Origin: a bacterium
Lineage (GTDB): Bacteria; Desulfobacterota; Binatia; HRBIN30; CADEER01
DNA: 64,000 nucleotides
Assembly (NCBI GenBank): GCA_019637795.1
Contig: JAHBUY010000002.1
Location: 558,001 to 622,000, forward strand
Direction of reading: 5' to 3'
The notes under the pieces were generated by a model. The model did no database searches and was not told the origin of the DNA. It was given only the letters and a program-made list of their open reading frames with translations. A program made the translations under genes and the position numbers. Within the stretch, counting starts at the first letter, position 1. Every line of letters begins with the position of its first letter. Of this stretch, positions 17,355-26,151 are shown one piece after another.

Positions 17355-18236
17355 ATGGCGATCACCCGCGAGCTGATCCGCGCCGGCCTCGAGCGGGCGC
17401 GCTACATCACCACCGAGGCGGTGGAGACGGTGCTCTACCTGTCGCTGGTGCTCGAGAAGCCGCTGCTCATCGAAGGTCCGGCCGGCGCCGGCAAAACGGA
17501 GATCGGCAAGGTGCTGGCGGCGACGCTCGACGCCGAGCTGATCCGCCTCCAGTGCTACGAGGGACTCGACGAGGCCAAGGCGCTCTACGAGTGGAACTAC
17601 CAGAAGCAGTTGCTGCGCATTCAGGCCGATCGCGACCAGGGCCTGTCCGGCGAGGAGATGACGCAGCACGTCTTCTCGCGTGAGTACCTGCTCGATCGGC
17701 CGCTCCTGCGGGCGATCACGACGCCGCGCCGCGCCGTCCTGCTGATCGACGAGATCGACAAGGCCGACGAGGAGTTCGAAGCCTTCCTGCTCGAGCTGCT
17801 CTCCGACTTCCAGGTCTCCATCCCCGAGCTCGGCACCGTCCGCGCCCAGCACCGCCCGGCGGTGGTGCTGACCTCGAATCGCGCCCGCGAGCTGTCGGAG
17901 GCGCTCAAGCGCCGCTGTCTCTACCTCTGGCTCGACTTTCCCGGCGTCGAGAAAGAGCGCGAGATCGTCGCCCTCAAGGTGCCCGACCTCGAACCGCAGT
18001 TGCAGGCGCACGTCGCGCGCTTCGTGCACGCGCTGCGCAAGCTCGACCTGCACAAGGCGCCGTCGATCGCCGAGACCCTCGATTGGGCGCGCGCCCTGCG
18101 CGCCCTGCAGATACGCGAGCTCAACGCCGCCGCCGTCCGCCAGACGCTGAACCTGGTGCTCAAGTCGGAGGAGGATCTGCGCAAAGCCGAGGGCAAGAGC
18201 GCGCAGTTGCTGGCGGCGGCGACGAAATCCGGATGA
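17355..18236 (+). CDS. MoxR-family AAA ATPase
   Basis: This 293-residue AAA+ ATPase has Walker A GPAGAGKT at residues 41-48 and Walker B VLLIDEIDKAD around 128-137. Sensor 1 is LTSNRAREL and an arginine-finger segment is KRRCLYLW. The MoxR group acts as chaperones that, with a von Willebrand A partner, mature or activate other proteins. The partner follows immediately: the stop overlaps the start of the VWA gene (ATGA). The closest relatives by appearance are CoxD-like proteins next to CoxE-like VWA proteins. No carbon monoxide dehydrogenase or other target gene is present nearby, so the client is unknown. Confidence 0.93.
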   Translation: MAITRELIRAGLERARYITTEAVETVLYLSLVLEKPLLIEGPAGAGKTEIGKVLAATLDAELIRLQCYEGLDEAKALYEWNYQKQLLRIQADRDQGLSGEEMTQHVFSREYLLDRPLLRAITTPRRAVLLIDEIDKADEEFEAFLLELLSDFQVSIPELGTVRAQHRPAVVLTSNRARELSEALKRRCLYLWLDFPGVEKEREIVALKVPDLEPQLQAHVARFVHALRKLDLHKAPSIAETLDWARALRALQIRELNAAAVRQTLNLVLKSEEDLRKAEGKSAQLLAAATKSG

Positions 18237-19333
18237 AGGACCAACTGCTCGGGTTCTTCGATGCGCTCCGGCAGGCGGGACTGGCGCCGAGCGTCGGCGA
18301 GACGCTGGACGCGGCGGCGGCGGTGCGCGCCGCGGGCATCGAGCGACCGGTGCTGCGCGAAGCGCTGGCGGCGGCGCTGATCAAGGACCACGCCGAACGA
18401 GCGACCTTCGACGACGTCTTCGACCGCTACTTCGCCCTGCCGCCGGCCGCGGCGCGGGCGCGCCGGCCGTCGATGCCGCGCCAGGGCGACGAGGGCAGCG
18501 GGCGCGGCGGCGAAGGCGCCGGGCGCGGCCAGCCGCGGCAGGAGGGCGCGGCCGGCCAGCAGCCGCGCGAGGAGCCCCGCCGCGGACACGATCAGCGCGC
18601 GCGCGAACTGGCGCGGCGTCGCGCCCTGGCGGCGAAGCCGTTCCGCGAGATGGAGCCCGACGAGGTCGAGGGGCTCGACGATCTGGTCGCCGAGCTCGGC
18701 CGCCGGCTGCGCAGCCGCTTCGCGCGCCGCCAGCGCCGGGTGCGCGGCGGGCGGGTCGACATGCGCCGCACCATCCGTCGCGCCCTGGCGCGCGGCGGCG
18801 TCCCAGTGGAGATTCTCTTCCGCGCCCCGCGCCCGGGGCGCAGCGATCTGCTGGCACTGGTCGACGTGTCGCATTCCACCGCCACCGCCGCCGAATTCCT
18901 GCTCGCCCTCCTGGCCCCGGCGCGCCGCCATTTCCGCCGCGTCACCCTGCTCGCCTACGTCGACCGCCCCTGTCCGGTCTCGTTCGAGGCCGGGCAGGTG
19001 GTGCCGCACGAGGCGCTCGACCTCAACGCCCGCTCCGATTTCGGCAACGTCCTGAAACTGCTCGCCGAGCGTTGGGACGTCGCGATCGGACGCAACACCG
19101 TCCTTCTCATCCTCGGCGATGCCCGCAACAACCGCCGCCCGCCGCGCGCCGACCTCCTGGCGCGCCTGCGGCGGGTCGCCCGCCGGATCATCTGGCTGAA
19201 CCCCGAACCGGTGGCGCGCTGGAATACCGGCGACAGCGTCATGGCGACCTACGCCCGCCACAGCGACGCCGTGCTGGCGGCCTGGAGCCCCGCCACCCTC
19301 GCCGCCGCCCTGGGGGAGCTGCCGCGCCACTAG
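18233..19333 (+). CDS. VWA-domain protein, CoxE-like partner of MoxR
   Basis: This 366-residue protein has an N-terminal helical part. A low-complexity Gly/Arg/Gln-rich linker follows (about 80-130). The C-terminal von Willebrand A domain begins near residue 205. The metal-ion-dependent adhesion site reads DVSHS (Asp211, Ser213, Ser215), and a later LILGDARNN strand carries a further acidic position. It belongs to the CoxE-like VWA proteins that pair with MoxR ATPases. The start at 18233 overlaps the moxR stop by four bases, so the two are translated together. An imperfect inverted repeat begins directly at its stop codon. Confidence 0.92.
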   Translation: MKDQLLGFFDALRQAGLAPSVGETLDAAAAVRAAGIERPVLREALAAALIKDHAERATFDDVFDRYFALPPAAARARRPSMPRQGDEGSGRGGEGAGRGQPRQEGAAGQQPREEPRRGHDQRARELARRRALAAKPFREMEPDEVEGLDDLVAELGRRLRSRFARRQRRVRGGRVDMRRTIRRALARGGVPVEILFRAPRPGRSDLLALVDVSHSTATAAEFLLALLAPARRHFRRVTLLAYVDRPCPVSFEAGQVVPHEALDLNARSDFGNVLKLLAERWDVAIGRNTVLLILGDARNNRRPPRADLLARLRRVARRIIWLNPEPVARWNTGDSVMATYARHSDAVLAAWSPATLAAALGELPRH

Positions 19334-19434
19334 CCCCGGATCATCCATGAGATCGCGTCGCGACAGCGCCGACGGTGCGCCAGAGATGGCGTGCCTTCGC
19401 TGCTCGCCGTAGCGAGCTCATGAATGATTCGGGC
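19333..19434. repeat. Hairpin-forming inverted repeat (REP/MITE-like)
   Basis: The outer arms are GCCCCGGATCATCCATGAGA (19333-19352) and, read on the other strand, GCCCGAATCATTCATGAGCTC (19414-19434). They agree at most positions. The centre also folds: GGTGCGCCA (19374-19382) pairs imperfectly with TGGCGTGCC. The whole unit would form a long imperfect hairpin just after the VWA stop. It could be a repeat element, a terminator, or both; it carries no open reading frame. Confidence 0.5.
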
Positions 19435-19607
19435 CAGGTCGCGGGATCGCGGCGGCGCGCCACTCGCTCGCGCCGTGCATGACAGCGGCGACGAAATGGG
19501 CACTGCACATCCTGCAAGCAGCGACCTTTCGCGACACGTCAGCGGTCCCTTGCTGGGGCGCACCGTCACCGCGCTGTGCACGCCATTTGCACTCATCGCC
19601 GTCCGCA

Positions 19608-20327
19608 ATGGATCCCTCGCTCGACAGCGCCCCGGCGACGGTGCCGCAGTGGATGCGCGGCCTCTGGCGGCGGCGGTCGGTCCGCTACCCGGACGGCAGC
19701 TATGACGACACCACCGTCGTCTACTGGCTGCAGGGCGAATCCGCCTTCGCCGACATCCGCATTCCGCGCGGCCGGCCGGTGGTGCGCGACCCGGAGAGCC
19801 TGGCGACCCTCGGCGACAGCGAGCTGCTGGCCCTGGCCCGCCAGGCGGGATTTGCCGGTTGGACGGAGCTGAGCGGCATGCGCTGCCACTGGCACCGCGA
19901 GATCGACTACCAGCCGCCGACCGGCGTTCCCGATCAGGGCATGGTGCACCGCGGCGACGGCGTTCTCATCGAGGAGGGCGTCCACCAACGCTACATCGAG
20001 ATCTGGGAGTCGGTCGCCTGCGGTCCCGCCGGGGCGGATGCGTTGCTGGCCCGGCGGGCGGCGGCGGCGATGGGCGGGCGACTGGTGATCGGCGGCAACG
20101 TGTTCTTCTTCGTGCGCGACGGCCGTCCGCCGCTCGCCACCGCCGCCAACCTCGCCGCCCTGGCGCCCGACGGCCGCGAGCGGCGCGCCGCGCTGCTGAC
20201 GCTCCTCGACTGCGAAATCTCCTTTGGCCGCTGCCGCGGCGGCAGCGTGCCCTGGGAGATCACGCTCTCGACCCTTCCCTGGCGCGAAGGCCAGTCGCTG
20301 CTCGAGATCGACACCGTCCGCGGCTGA
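19608..20327 (+). CDS. Conserved protein of unknown function, possibly HRI1-like beta-barrel
   Basis: The 239-residue protein begins MDPSLDSAPATVPQWMRGLW. It contains RRRSVRYPDGSYDDTTVVYWLQ and FADIRIPRGRP, a middle CHWHREIDYQPP segment, and a C-terminal FGRCRGG...WEITLSTLPW. This pattern of strands with WLQ and FADIR motifs reminds me of the HRI1 family of lipocalin-like barrels, but the match is from memory and weak. No signal peptide is present from this start. A longer reading from 19479 adds a poor N-terminus and is rejected. It is followed 83 bases later by the penicillin acylase homologue. Confidence 0.65.
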   Translation: MDPSLDSAPATVPQWMRGLWRRRSVRYPDGSYDDTTVVYWLQGESAFADIRIPRGRPVVRDPESLATLGDSELLALARQAGFAGWTELSGMRCHWHREIDYQPPTGVPDQGMVHRGDGVLIEEGVHQRYIEIWESVACGPAGADALLARRAAAAMGGRLVIGGNVFFFVRDGRPPLATAANLAALAPDGRERRAALLTLLDCEISFGRCRGGSVPWEITLSTLPWREGQSLLEIDTVRG

Positions 20328-20410
20328 ACGCGGCGCGGCCGGCTCCGCCGGTTGCGATTCCCTGCCCGCTGTGGCCTCTGTTCCCCGCTGTGCTGCCGTC
20401 CAGACGTTGG

Positions 20411-22750
20411 ATGAAGATGCTGGCGCGCGCCCTCGGGACCCCGGGCAACGCGCGCACGTTCCCGGCGCTCACCCGCGCCAACCTGCCGCCGATGCGCGGC
20501 GCGCTGCGGATCCTGCGCGACGCCAACGGCGCCACGCACGTCTACGCCGAGGACGAGCGCGATCGCTACGCCGCCGCCGGTTGGCTGCAGGCCGCGGATC
20601 GCTTCTTCCTCCTCGACATCGTCCGCCATCTCGGCGCCGGCCGGCTGTGCGCGCTGCTCGGCAACTGGAAGGCGCCGCGCGGCCTCGGCCTGGGCGGCGG
20701 CGGCCGGGTCAGCGATCTCGACGGCTTCGTGCGCCCCTTCGGCTTCGAGGCGCAGAGCCGCGCCGACGTCACCCGCCTGGCGCCGCGCGCCGCCGGCCTG
20801 CTCGAGGCATACAGCGACGGGGTCAACGCGGCGCTGCACGCGATGCGCGGCGTCTACCCGCCCGAGTACCTGCTGGTCGGCGCGCCGCGCCCCTGGCAGC
20901 CGGCCGACTGCCTGCTCAACGGCCGCGCCTGCGCCTTCGTCGTGTCGCTCACCGGGTTCGAGAACGAACGCGTCTTCGACGCCGTGCGCGGCGCCCGCGG
21001 CGACGGCCTGGCGCGCCGCCTCTTCCCGGAGGCGCCATGGGAGAACGTCCCCACCAGCTATCGCGTCGGCACCGGCGACGACACGCCGGAGACGCCGCTC
21101 GGCGCCTCGGCCATCGGCAGCAACAACTGGGCGGTCTCCGGCGCGCTCAGCGCCAGCGGCCGGCCGGTGGTCGCGAACGACCCGCACGTGCCGTTCGTCC
21201 CCCTGCCCACCTTCTGGCACCACCTGCACCTGCACGGTCCCGACCACCGCGTGCAGGGGGGCATGTTTCCCGGCCTTCCCGCCTTCGGCTTCGGGCACAA
21301 TGGCGACCTGGCGTGGGGCTGCACCACCGGCTTCCGCGACGCCTACGACGTCTACCGTGTCCATCGCCTGGCCGACGATCCGAGCCGCTACCGCACCGAG
21401 CACGGCAGCGGCGCCATCGCCAAGCACCGCGAGGAGCTGCCGGCGCGCGGTGGGCGGACGGTGACGCTGGAGTGGGAGTCGTGCGAGCACGGCGTCATCT
21501 ACCCCGGCTGGCACCATCACGACGGCACGCCGCTGGCGGTGCGCATCGTGCCGAGCGACACCGCGGCGATGTTCGAGGGCTACGTGGCGCTGGCGGAGGC
21601 GCGGACGGTCGACGCCTTTCGCGCCGGCCTGGCGCGCTGCAACGAGGGGCCCTTCGATTTCAACCTCGTCTACGGGCACCGCGACGGCGCCATCGCCTGG
21701 GAGCTCTTCGGCCACGCGCCGCGCCGCCGCAGCGAGGGGCTGTTCGTCCGCGACGCCGACGATCCCGCCGGCCAGTGGGACGGCTTCATCCCCTTCGCCG
21801 AGATGCCGAAGCAGCGCGATCCGGCGCGCGGGTTCGTCGCTACCGCCAACTCCGAGACCGATCCGGCGCAGTGCGCGGCGGTGTTCACGCCCACCCACTG
21901 CGAGCCGCGCTATCGCACCGATCAGATCGGCGCTCGCCTGGCGGCGCGCCGCGATCACGACCCGGCGAGCTTCGCGGCGATCCAGCGCGACGTCCACGCC
22001 GACTACGCGCCGGCGCTGCGCGACGCCTGCGTCGCCGCGATCGGCGAGGTCTCGGGCAACGACGTGGCGCGGCGCGCTCTGGCGGTGCTGCGCGCCTGGG
22101 ACGGCGCCTTCGACAGCGAATCCGCCGGCGGCGCGGTGTTCGCCCTCCTGCACCAGGATCTCCCCTTTCGCCTGTTCGCGCCGCTGCTCGGTCCGTCGCT
22201 GGGGAGCCGCTTCGCGCACGGCCGACGGGCGATGCCGCGCCTGCACCGGCTGCTCCTCGACCGCGAGGATGCGCTGCGCGCCGACATCGAAGGCGCCGCC
22301 GGGCGGCCGCTGGCGACCCTGGTCCGCGAGGGCTTCTTCGCCGTCGTCGAACGGCTCGCCGCGGCGCAGGGCTGCGATCCGGTCGCCTGGCGCTGGGGCG
22401 CCGTGCAGCGCATCTGGCTGGGCACGCCGCTCGGCCTGCTCCCGCTTGTCGGCCGTCGCTTCGTGGCCCTCGACGCCGCCTTTCCCGGCGACGAATACAC
22501 CATCAATCCCTCGCGCTCGATCCCGCTGCGCGGCCGCCACTACGCCTTCGTCGGCGCCACCAGCCGCTTCATCTGCGACCTGGCGACGCCGGACGAAGCG
22601 CTGTTCGCGCACAGCGCCGGGCCGAGCGCCGACGTCCGCTCGCCGCTGTTCCGCGCCGGCGCCGAGTCGTGGCAGCGCTTCCAGTACTTCCGCTCGGCGC
22701 TCTGGGAGGCCGACCAGGTGCCCGACGTCATCGAGCGCCTCGACGGGTGA
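20411..22750 (+). CDS. Penicillin acylase family N-terminal-nucleophile hydrolase
   Basis: The 779-residue precursor carries the family hallmark SNNWAVSG, with Ser237 as the predicted nucleophile exposed by autocleavage. It also has the early ILRDANGATHVYAEDERDRYAAAGWLQAADRFF block and FGHNGDLAWGCTTG. A late NPSRSIPLRGRHYAFVGATSRF region is also present. Members cleave amide bonds of beta-lactams, acyl-homoserine lactones or other N-acyl compounds; the substrate cannot be told from sequence. A signal peptide, normally present in periplasmic members, is not evident from this start, so either the protein is cytoplasmic or the start is wrong. Confidence 0.9.
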   Translation: MKMLARALGTPGNARTFPALTRANLPPMRGALRILRDANGATHVYAEDERDRYAAAGWLQAADRFFLLDIVRHLGAGRLCALLGNWKAPRGLGLGGGGRVSDLDGFVRPFGFEAQSRADVTRLAPRAAGLLEAYSDGVNAALHAMRGVYPPEYLLVGAPRPWQPADCLLNGRACAFVVSLTGFENERVFDAVRGARGDGLARRLFPEAPWENVPTSYRVGTGDDTPETPLGASAIGSNNWAVSGALSASGRPVVANDPHVPFVPLPTFWHHLHLHGPDHRVQGGMFPGLPAFGFGHNGDLAWGCTTGFRDAYDVYRVHRLADDPSRYRTEHGSGAIAKHREELPARGGRTVTLEWESCEHGVIYPGWHHHDGTPLAVRIVPSDTAAMFEGYVALAEARTVDAFRAGLARCNEGPFDFNLVYGHRDGAIAWELFGHAPRRRSEGLFVRDADDPAGQWDGFIPFAEMPKQRDPARGFVATANSETDPAQCAAVFTPTHCEPRYRTDQIGARLAARRDHDPASFAAIQRDVHADYAPALRDACVAAIGEVSGNDVARRALAVLRAWDGAFDSESAGGAVFALLHQDLPFRLFAPLLGPSLGSRFAHGRRAMPRLHRLLLDREDALRADIEGAAGRPLATLVREGFFAVVERLAAAQGCDPVAWRWGAVQRIWLGTPLGLLPLVGRRFVALDAAFPGDEYTINPSRSIPLRGRHYAFVGATSRFICDLATPDEALFAHSAGPSADVRSPLFRAGAESWQRFQYFRSALWEADQVPDVIERLDG

Positions 22751-22766
22751 GCCGACCCGCCGCCAC

Positions 22767-23369
22767 TCAGCCGAGCAGGTTCACCACCCGCAGTGGATCG
22801 AGAATGACGTAGAGGCCTTCGGCCTCGACGGTGACGACGTCGCCGGCGAGCAGGCGCCCGGCGCTGTGCACCTTGCGCTCCTCGCGTCGCGCCACCCAGC
22901 CCTCGAAGCGCAGCGGCTGGTGCAGCGGCGTTGGCCGGCGGTAGAACATCTGCAGCCGCGCGGTCGGGCCAGCGGTGGCGCTCATCACGTTGGCGACGTT
23001 CAGCACCTGGTCGAACGCCGCCGCGATCGCCCCGCCGTGCACGCAGCCCGGGGGGCCTTCATAGGCGGTCCCGAAGGTCACCTCGCCGACGGCGAGGGGG
23101 TCCTCCCAGCGCATGGCGATCGGCGCGGCGAGCGGGTTCCAGCGGCCGATGACGAAGTCGTAGGGGAAGAACCCCATCGGCGTCTCGCCGCCGGGATAGC
23201 GCGGCGGCGGCGGATCGGGCGCCGCGCCGCGCAACGCGGCGGCGAGGTCGTCGACGCGGCGCGAGGCGGCGCGCAGCAGCGCGGCGTCGCCGTCGACGCG
23301 GACGGTGGCATCGATCAGGCGCCGCACGCTGGCGGCGAGCTCTTCGAGGGCGGTGTCACGGTCGGACAT
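22767..23369 (-). CDS. PaaI-like hotdog-fold thioesterase
   Basis: This 200-residue protein has a helical lead (about 1-65) and a single hotdog domain. The domain contains YEGPPGCVHGGAIAAAFDQV, the usual helix-start motif with HGG and an acidic residue. ARLQMFYRRPTPLHQPLRFEGWV follows. Such enzymes hydrolyse acyl-CoA thioesters. The start at 23367-23369 gives MSDRDTALEEL; an extra Met lies five codons earlier. It follows the alpha/beta hydrolase lipoprotein on the same strand by 11 bases, suggesting a two-gene transcript. The N-terminal extension is longer than in typical PaaI (about 140 residues). Confidence 0.88.
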   Translation of the reverse strand: MSDRDTALEELAASVRRLIDATVRVDGDAALLRAASRRVDDLAAALRGAAPDPPPPRYPGGETPMGFFPYDFVIGRWNPLAAPIAMRWEDPLAVGEVTFGTAYEGPPGCVHGGAIAAAFDQVLNVANVMSATAGPTARLQMFYRRPTPLHQPLRFEGWVARREERKVHSAGRLLAGDVVTVEAEGLYVILDPLRVVNLLG

Positions 23370-23380
23370 GGGCTCCCGGT

Positions 23381-24292
23381 TCACAGGTTGGCGTCGAGGC
23401 GCACCCGCGGGCGCCGGCCGACGGCGAGCAGGCGGCTGCGGGCGCCGCGCTCGTGCTTGAGGTACCAATCGAAAAACGCGGTCGACGCGTCGATGATGGC
23501 GCGCTGCGCGTCGCGATCGCCGCTGCCGACGTAGGGCAGGATGTGACCGCCGCCGATCAGGGTGAGCAGGGCCTTCGGCGCCCGCAGCGTGCCGTAGGCG
23601 GCGCGCGCCTCGGTGTAGGGGACGGTGTCGTCGGCGTCGCCGTGGATCACCAGGGTCGGCGGCGCGCCGGCGCCGCTGTACTCGCCGCCGGGGAATGCCC
23701 AGAGCAGTCCCGCCATCGGCACGGCGGCGTCGATGCGCGGGTCGCGGCAGCAGGTGTTGAGGGTGACGCCGAAGGTCGTCAGCCCGCCGAGCGACTGCCC
23801 GGCGGCGCCGATGCGCTGGCGATCGACGCGGGCGTGCAGCGCGCTCGCCGGGTCGGCGTCGAGTCGCAGCAGCTCGTCGATCACGAAGCTGACGTCGGCC
23901 GGCTGGTTGACGTAGTCGTCGGCCGTGGCGCCGCCGGGTGTCTGGGCGTGAGTGAGCGGGAAGTCGGGCGCGGCGACGACGTACCCCTCCGCCGCCCAGG
24001 CCTGGAGGATGACGAAGTACAGGCGGCCGAGCGCCCCGAGGCCGTGCGCGAAGACGATCAGCGGGAAGCGGCCCGGCGCGTCCGGGTAGTAGACGGTGGT
24101 GGGCAACGTCCGCGCCTCGCTGCCGGGCGCGCCGCCGTTGGCCGCGGTCGGTCGCGTCGGGTCGACCAGCCGCAGCGCGGCACTGGCGATCGCGAAGCTG
24201 CCGTCCGGCGCGGTGGTCGCGGCGCCGGAATGGCCGCCCTCGCCACAGCCGACGGCCACCAGGGCGCACAGCGCGAGCAGCCAGCGCGACAT
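23381..24292 (-). CDS. Lipoprotein alpha/beta hydrolase (dienelactone hydrolase / PAF-acetylhydrolase-like)
   Basis: The 303-residue protein begins with a lipoprotein signal (MSRWLLALCALVAVGC). The alpha/beta hydrolase fold shows the oxyanion strand LIVFAHGLGALG and the nucleophile elbow GAAGQSLGGLT. The acid lies in VIHGDADDTVPY and the histidine in IGGGHILPY. The spacing fits dienelactone hydrolase or platelet-activating-factor acetylhydrolase relatives, and an esterase role at the envelope is likely. It is transcribed divergently from the GNAT gene at 24380 and followed 11 bases later by the thioesterase. Confidence 0.9.
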   Translation of the reverse strand: MSRWLLALCALVAVGCGEGGHSGAATTAPDGSFAIASAALRLVDPTRPTAANGGAPGSEARTLPTTVYYPDAPGRFPLIVFAHGLGALGRLYFVILQAWAAEGYVVAAPDFPLTHAQTPGGATADDYVNQPADVSFVIDELLRLDADPASALHARVDRQRIGAAGQSLGGLTTFGVTLNTCCRDPRIDAAVPMAGLLWAFPGGEYSGAGAPPTLVIHGDADDTVPYTEARAAYGTLRAPKALLTLIGGGHILPYVGSGDRDAQRAIIDASTAFFDWYLKHERGARSRLLAVGRRPRVRLDANL

Positions 24293-24379
24293 GCGACAGC
24301 TCTAGCACCGTGGATCGGTGCGAGGCGAAGCGCGCCGCCACCTCTTGAGACGCCGCCGGCGATCGGCGACAAGCGAGCC

Positions 24380-25321
24380 ATGTCCGTGGTCGTGCAGCCG
24401 CTCGGCGAGGATCGCCTCGACGAGGCGGAGCGGGTGTTCCGCCTCGCCTTCGGCACCTTCCTCGGCGTGCGCGAGCCGTTGCAGTTCACCGGCGACTGCG
24501 CCTACGTGCGCACGCGCTGGCAGGCCGACCCGACGGCCGCCTGGGCGGCGCTGCTCGACGGCAGGCTCGCCGGCACCAATTTCGCCACCCGTTGGGGGAG
24601 CTTCGCCTTCTTCGGCCCGCTCAGCGTGCGCCCGGAGTGGTGGGAGCGCGGCATCGCGCGCCGCCTGCTCGAGGTCACCATGCAGCGCTTCGAGGAGTGG
24701 GGCGTGCGCCACGCCGGGCTCTATACTTTCGGGCACAGCCCGAAGCACGTCGCGCTCTACCAGCGCTACGGGTTCCTTCCGCACTACCTCACGGCCATCG
24801 TCAGCAAGTCCGTCGCCGCCGACGCCGCGGTCTCGCCCGACGAGTGCCGGTCGGCGCTGACCTCGGCGCAGCGGGCCGCGGCGCGCGCCGAGTGCGCGGC
24901 GGTGACCGACGCGATCTTCGCCGGCCTCGACGTCGGGCGCGAGATCGATGCGGTGCAGAACCAGGCGCTCGGCGACACGCTGCTGCTGCGCGGCGACCGC
25001 GGCCTGCGCGGCTTCGCGGTCTGCCACGTCGGCCCCGGCACCGAGGCCGGCGATGGAGTCTGCTACGCCAAGTTCGCCGCCGTCGCGCCCGGCGCCGGCG
25101 CCGCGCCGGCGTTCGACGACCTGCTGCGCCTGTGCGAGCGCTACGCGGCGCTGCGCGGCGCGGCGCAGCTCGTCACCGGCATCAACACCGCGCGCGCGCC
25201 CGCCTACCGGGCCCTGCTGGCGCGCGGATTCCGCGCCTACGCGCTGGGCGTCGCCATGCAGCGGCCGGACGCCCCGGGGTTCAACCGTCCCGACGCGTGG
25301 GTGCTCGACGACTGGCGGTGA
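24380..25321 (+). CDS. GNAT-family N-acetyltransferase
   Basis: This 313-residue protein has a GNAT domain in its first half. Strand 4 (FAFFGPLSVRPEWWERGIARRLLEV) carries the acetyl-CoA pyrophosphate loop, here ERGIARR, and HVALYQRYGFLPHYLTAIV closes the fold. The second half (about 155-313) ends in a second GNAT-like pattern (TARAPAYRALLARGFRAYALGVAM), suggesting a duplicated domain. The acceptor is unknown. It is divergent from the hydrolase lipoprotein and lies 56 bases before trmO on the same strand. Confidence 0.88.
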   Translation: MSVVVQPLGEDRLDEAERVFRLAFGTFLGVREPLQFTGDCAYVRTRWQADPTAAWAALLDGRLAGTNFATRWGSFAFFGPLSVRPEWWERGIARRLLEVTMQRFEEWGVRHAGLYTFGHSPKHVALYQRYGFLPHYLTAIVSKSVAADAAVSPDECRSALTSAQRAAARAECAAVTDAIFAGLDVGREIDAVQNQALGDTLLLRGDRGLRGFAVCHVGPGTEAGDGVCYAKFAAVAPGAGAAPAFDDLLRLCERYAALRGAAQLVTGINTARAPAYRALLARGFRAYALGVAMQRPDAPGFNRPDAWVLDDWR

Positions 25322-25377
25322 ACGCGCCGCCTCATGCGTGGAATGTCCTTGTCGCGGCGCGCCCGCGACGGTAGCGC

Positions 25378-25857
25378 ATGGCCATGACCATCACCGTCGA
25401 GCCCATCGCCCACGTCCGCACCCGCCGCGTCACCCCCGAGGACGACTTCTGGGGCGACGAGACCGCGCTGCTCGAGCTGGCCGACGGGTACGACCCCGAG
25501 TGCCTGCTCGGGCTCGAGGACTTCTCGCACGCCGAGATCATCTTCCACTTCCACCAGGTGGATCCGAAGAAGGTGGTGCTCGACGCCCGCCGGCCGCGCA
25601 ACAATCCCGACTGGCCGCGCCTCGGCATCTTCGCCCAGCGCGGCAAGAATCGCCCCAATCGTCTCGGCAGCACCATCGTCCGCATCATCGGCCGCGAGGG
25701 GCGCGCCCTGCGCGTCGCCGAGCTCGACGCCATCGACGGCACGCCGGTGCTCGACATCAAGCCGGTCATGCGCGAGTTCCTGCCCCGCACCGACGTGCGC
25801 CAGCCGGCGTGGGTCGGCGAGCTGATGCGCGACTACTGGACGGCGCGCGATGACTGA
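25378..25857 (+). CDS. trmO: TrmO-like tRNA (N6-threonylcarbamoyladenosine37-N6)-methyltransferase
   Basis: This 159-residue protein has the TsaA/YaeB (TrmO) fold. It begins ITVEPIAHVRT, and the core RLGIFAQRGKNRPNRLGSTIVRI resembles the family's GVFATRSPxRPNPIG motif. ALRVAELDAIDGTPVLDIKPVMREF matches the L-D-x-DGTPVLDIKPY signature. TrmO uses S-adenosylmethionine to methylate t6A37 of some tRNAs. The divergence of the RPN region (FAQRGKNRPNRLG) suggests a distant paralogue, so the substrate is likely but not certain. Confidence 0.85.
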   Translation: MAMTITVEPIAHVRTRRVTPEDDFWGDETALLELADGYDPECLLGLEDFSHAEIIFHFHQVDPKKVVLDARRPRNNPDWPRLGIFAQRGKNRPNRLGSTIVRIIGREGRALRVAELDAIDGTPVLDIKPVMREFLPRTDVRQPAWVGELMRDYWTARDD

Positions 25858-26095
25858 TCAGCATCCGACGCACTAGCATCGCGGCACGCGAAGCACGCTG
25901 GCGCCCGCGCGCGAGCCCAGGTTTGGCGGATCGCAGGCGCATCCACGACCCTCGCCGAGCGACGGTCCTGCATCTCCTCGCGTTCGCCGTCCGTCGCGGG
26001 TGGGTGCTTCGTTTCGGTCGATGCCTCGATCCCGCGCCCTGCGATCGATGGCGCGGCCACGCGGCACGTGGTCACGCGGTGAGGGCGGCGCACGC

Positions 26096-26146
26096 GGTCG
26101 GTGTCTGGCCGACCGCCCTGGCTTCGCCCGGCATGGTGGGCAGGGC
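26096..26146. terminator. Two adjacent stem-loops between convergent genes (weak terminator candidate)
   Basis: GGTCGG-N7-CCGACC (26096-26114) is followed by GCCCTG...CAGGGC (26115-26146), whose loop contains a further CCC/GGG pairing. They lie between the convergent trmO and SCP2-hydrolase genes. Neither strand shows a T-run, so intrinsic termination is only a suggestion. The rest of 25858-26151 holds no gene that I can support. Confidence 0.25.
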
Positions 26147-26151
26147 GAACC

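Noticed and set aside
14472..18053. Minus-strand open frame of about 1190 codons
   Set aside because: It spans several well-supported plus-strand genes and has no recognisable domains.
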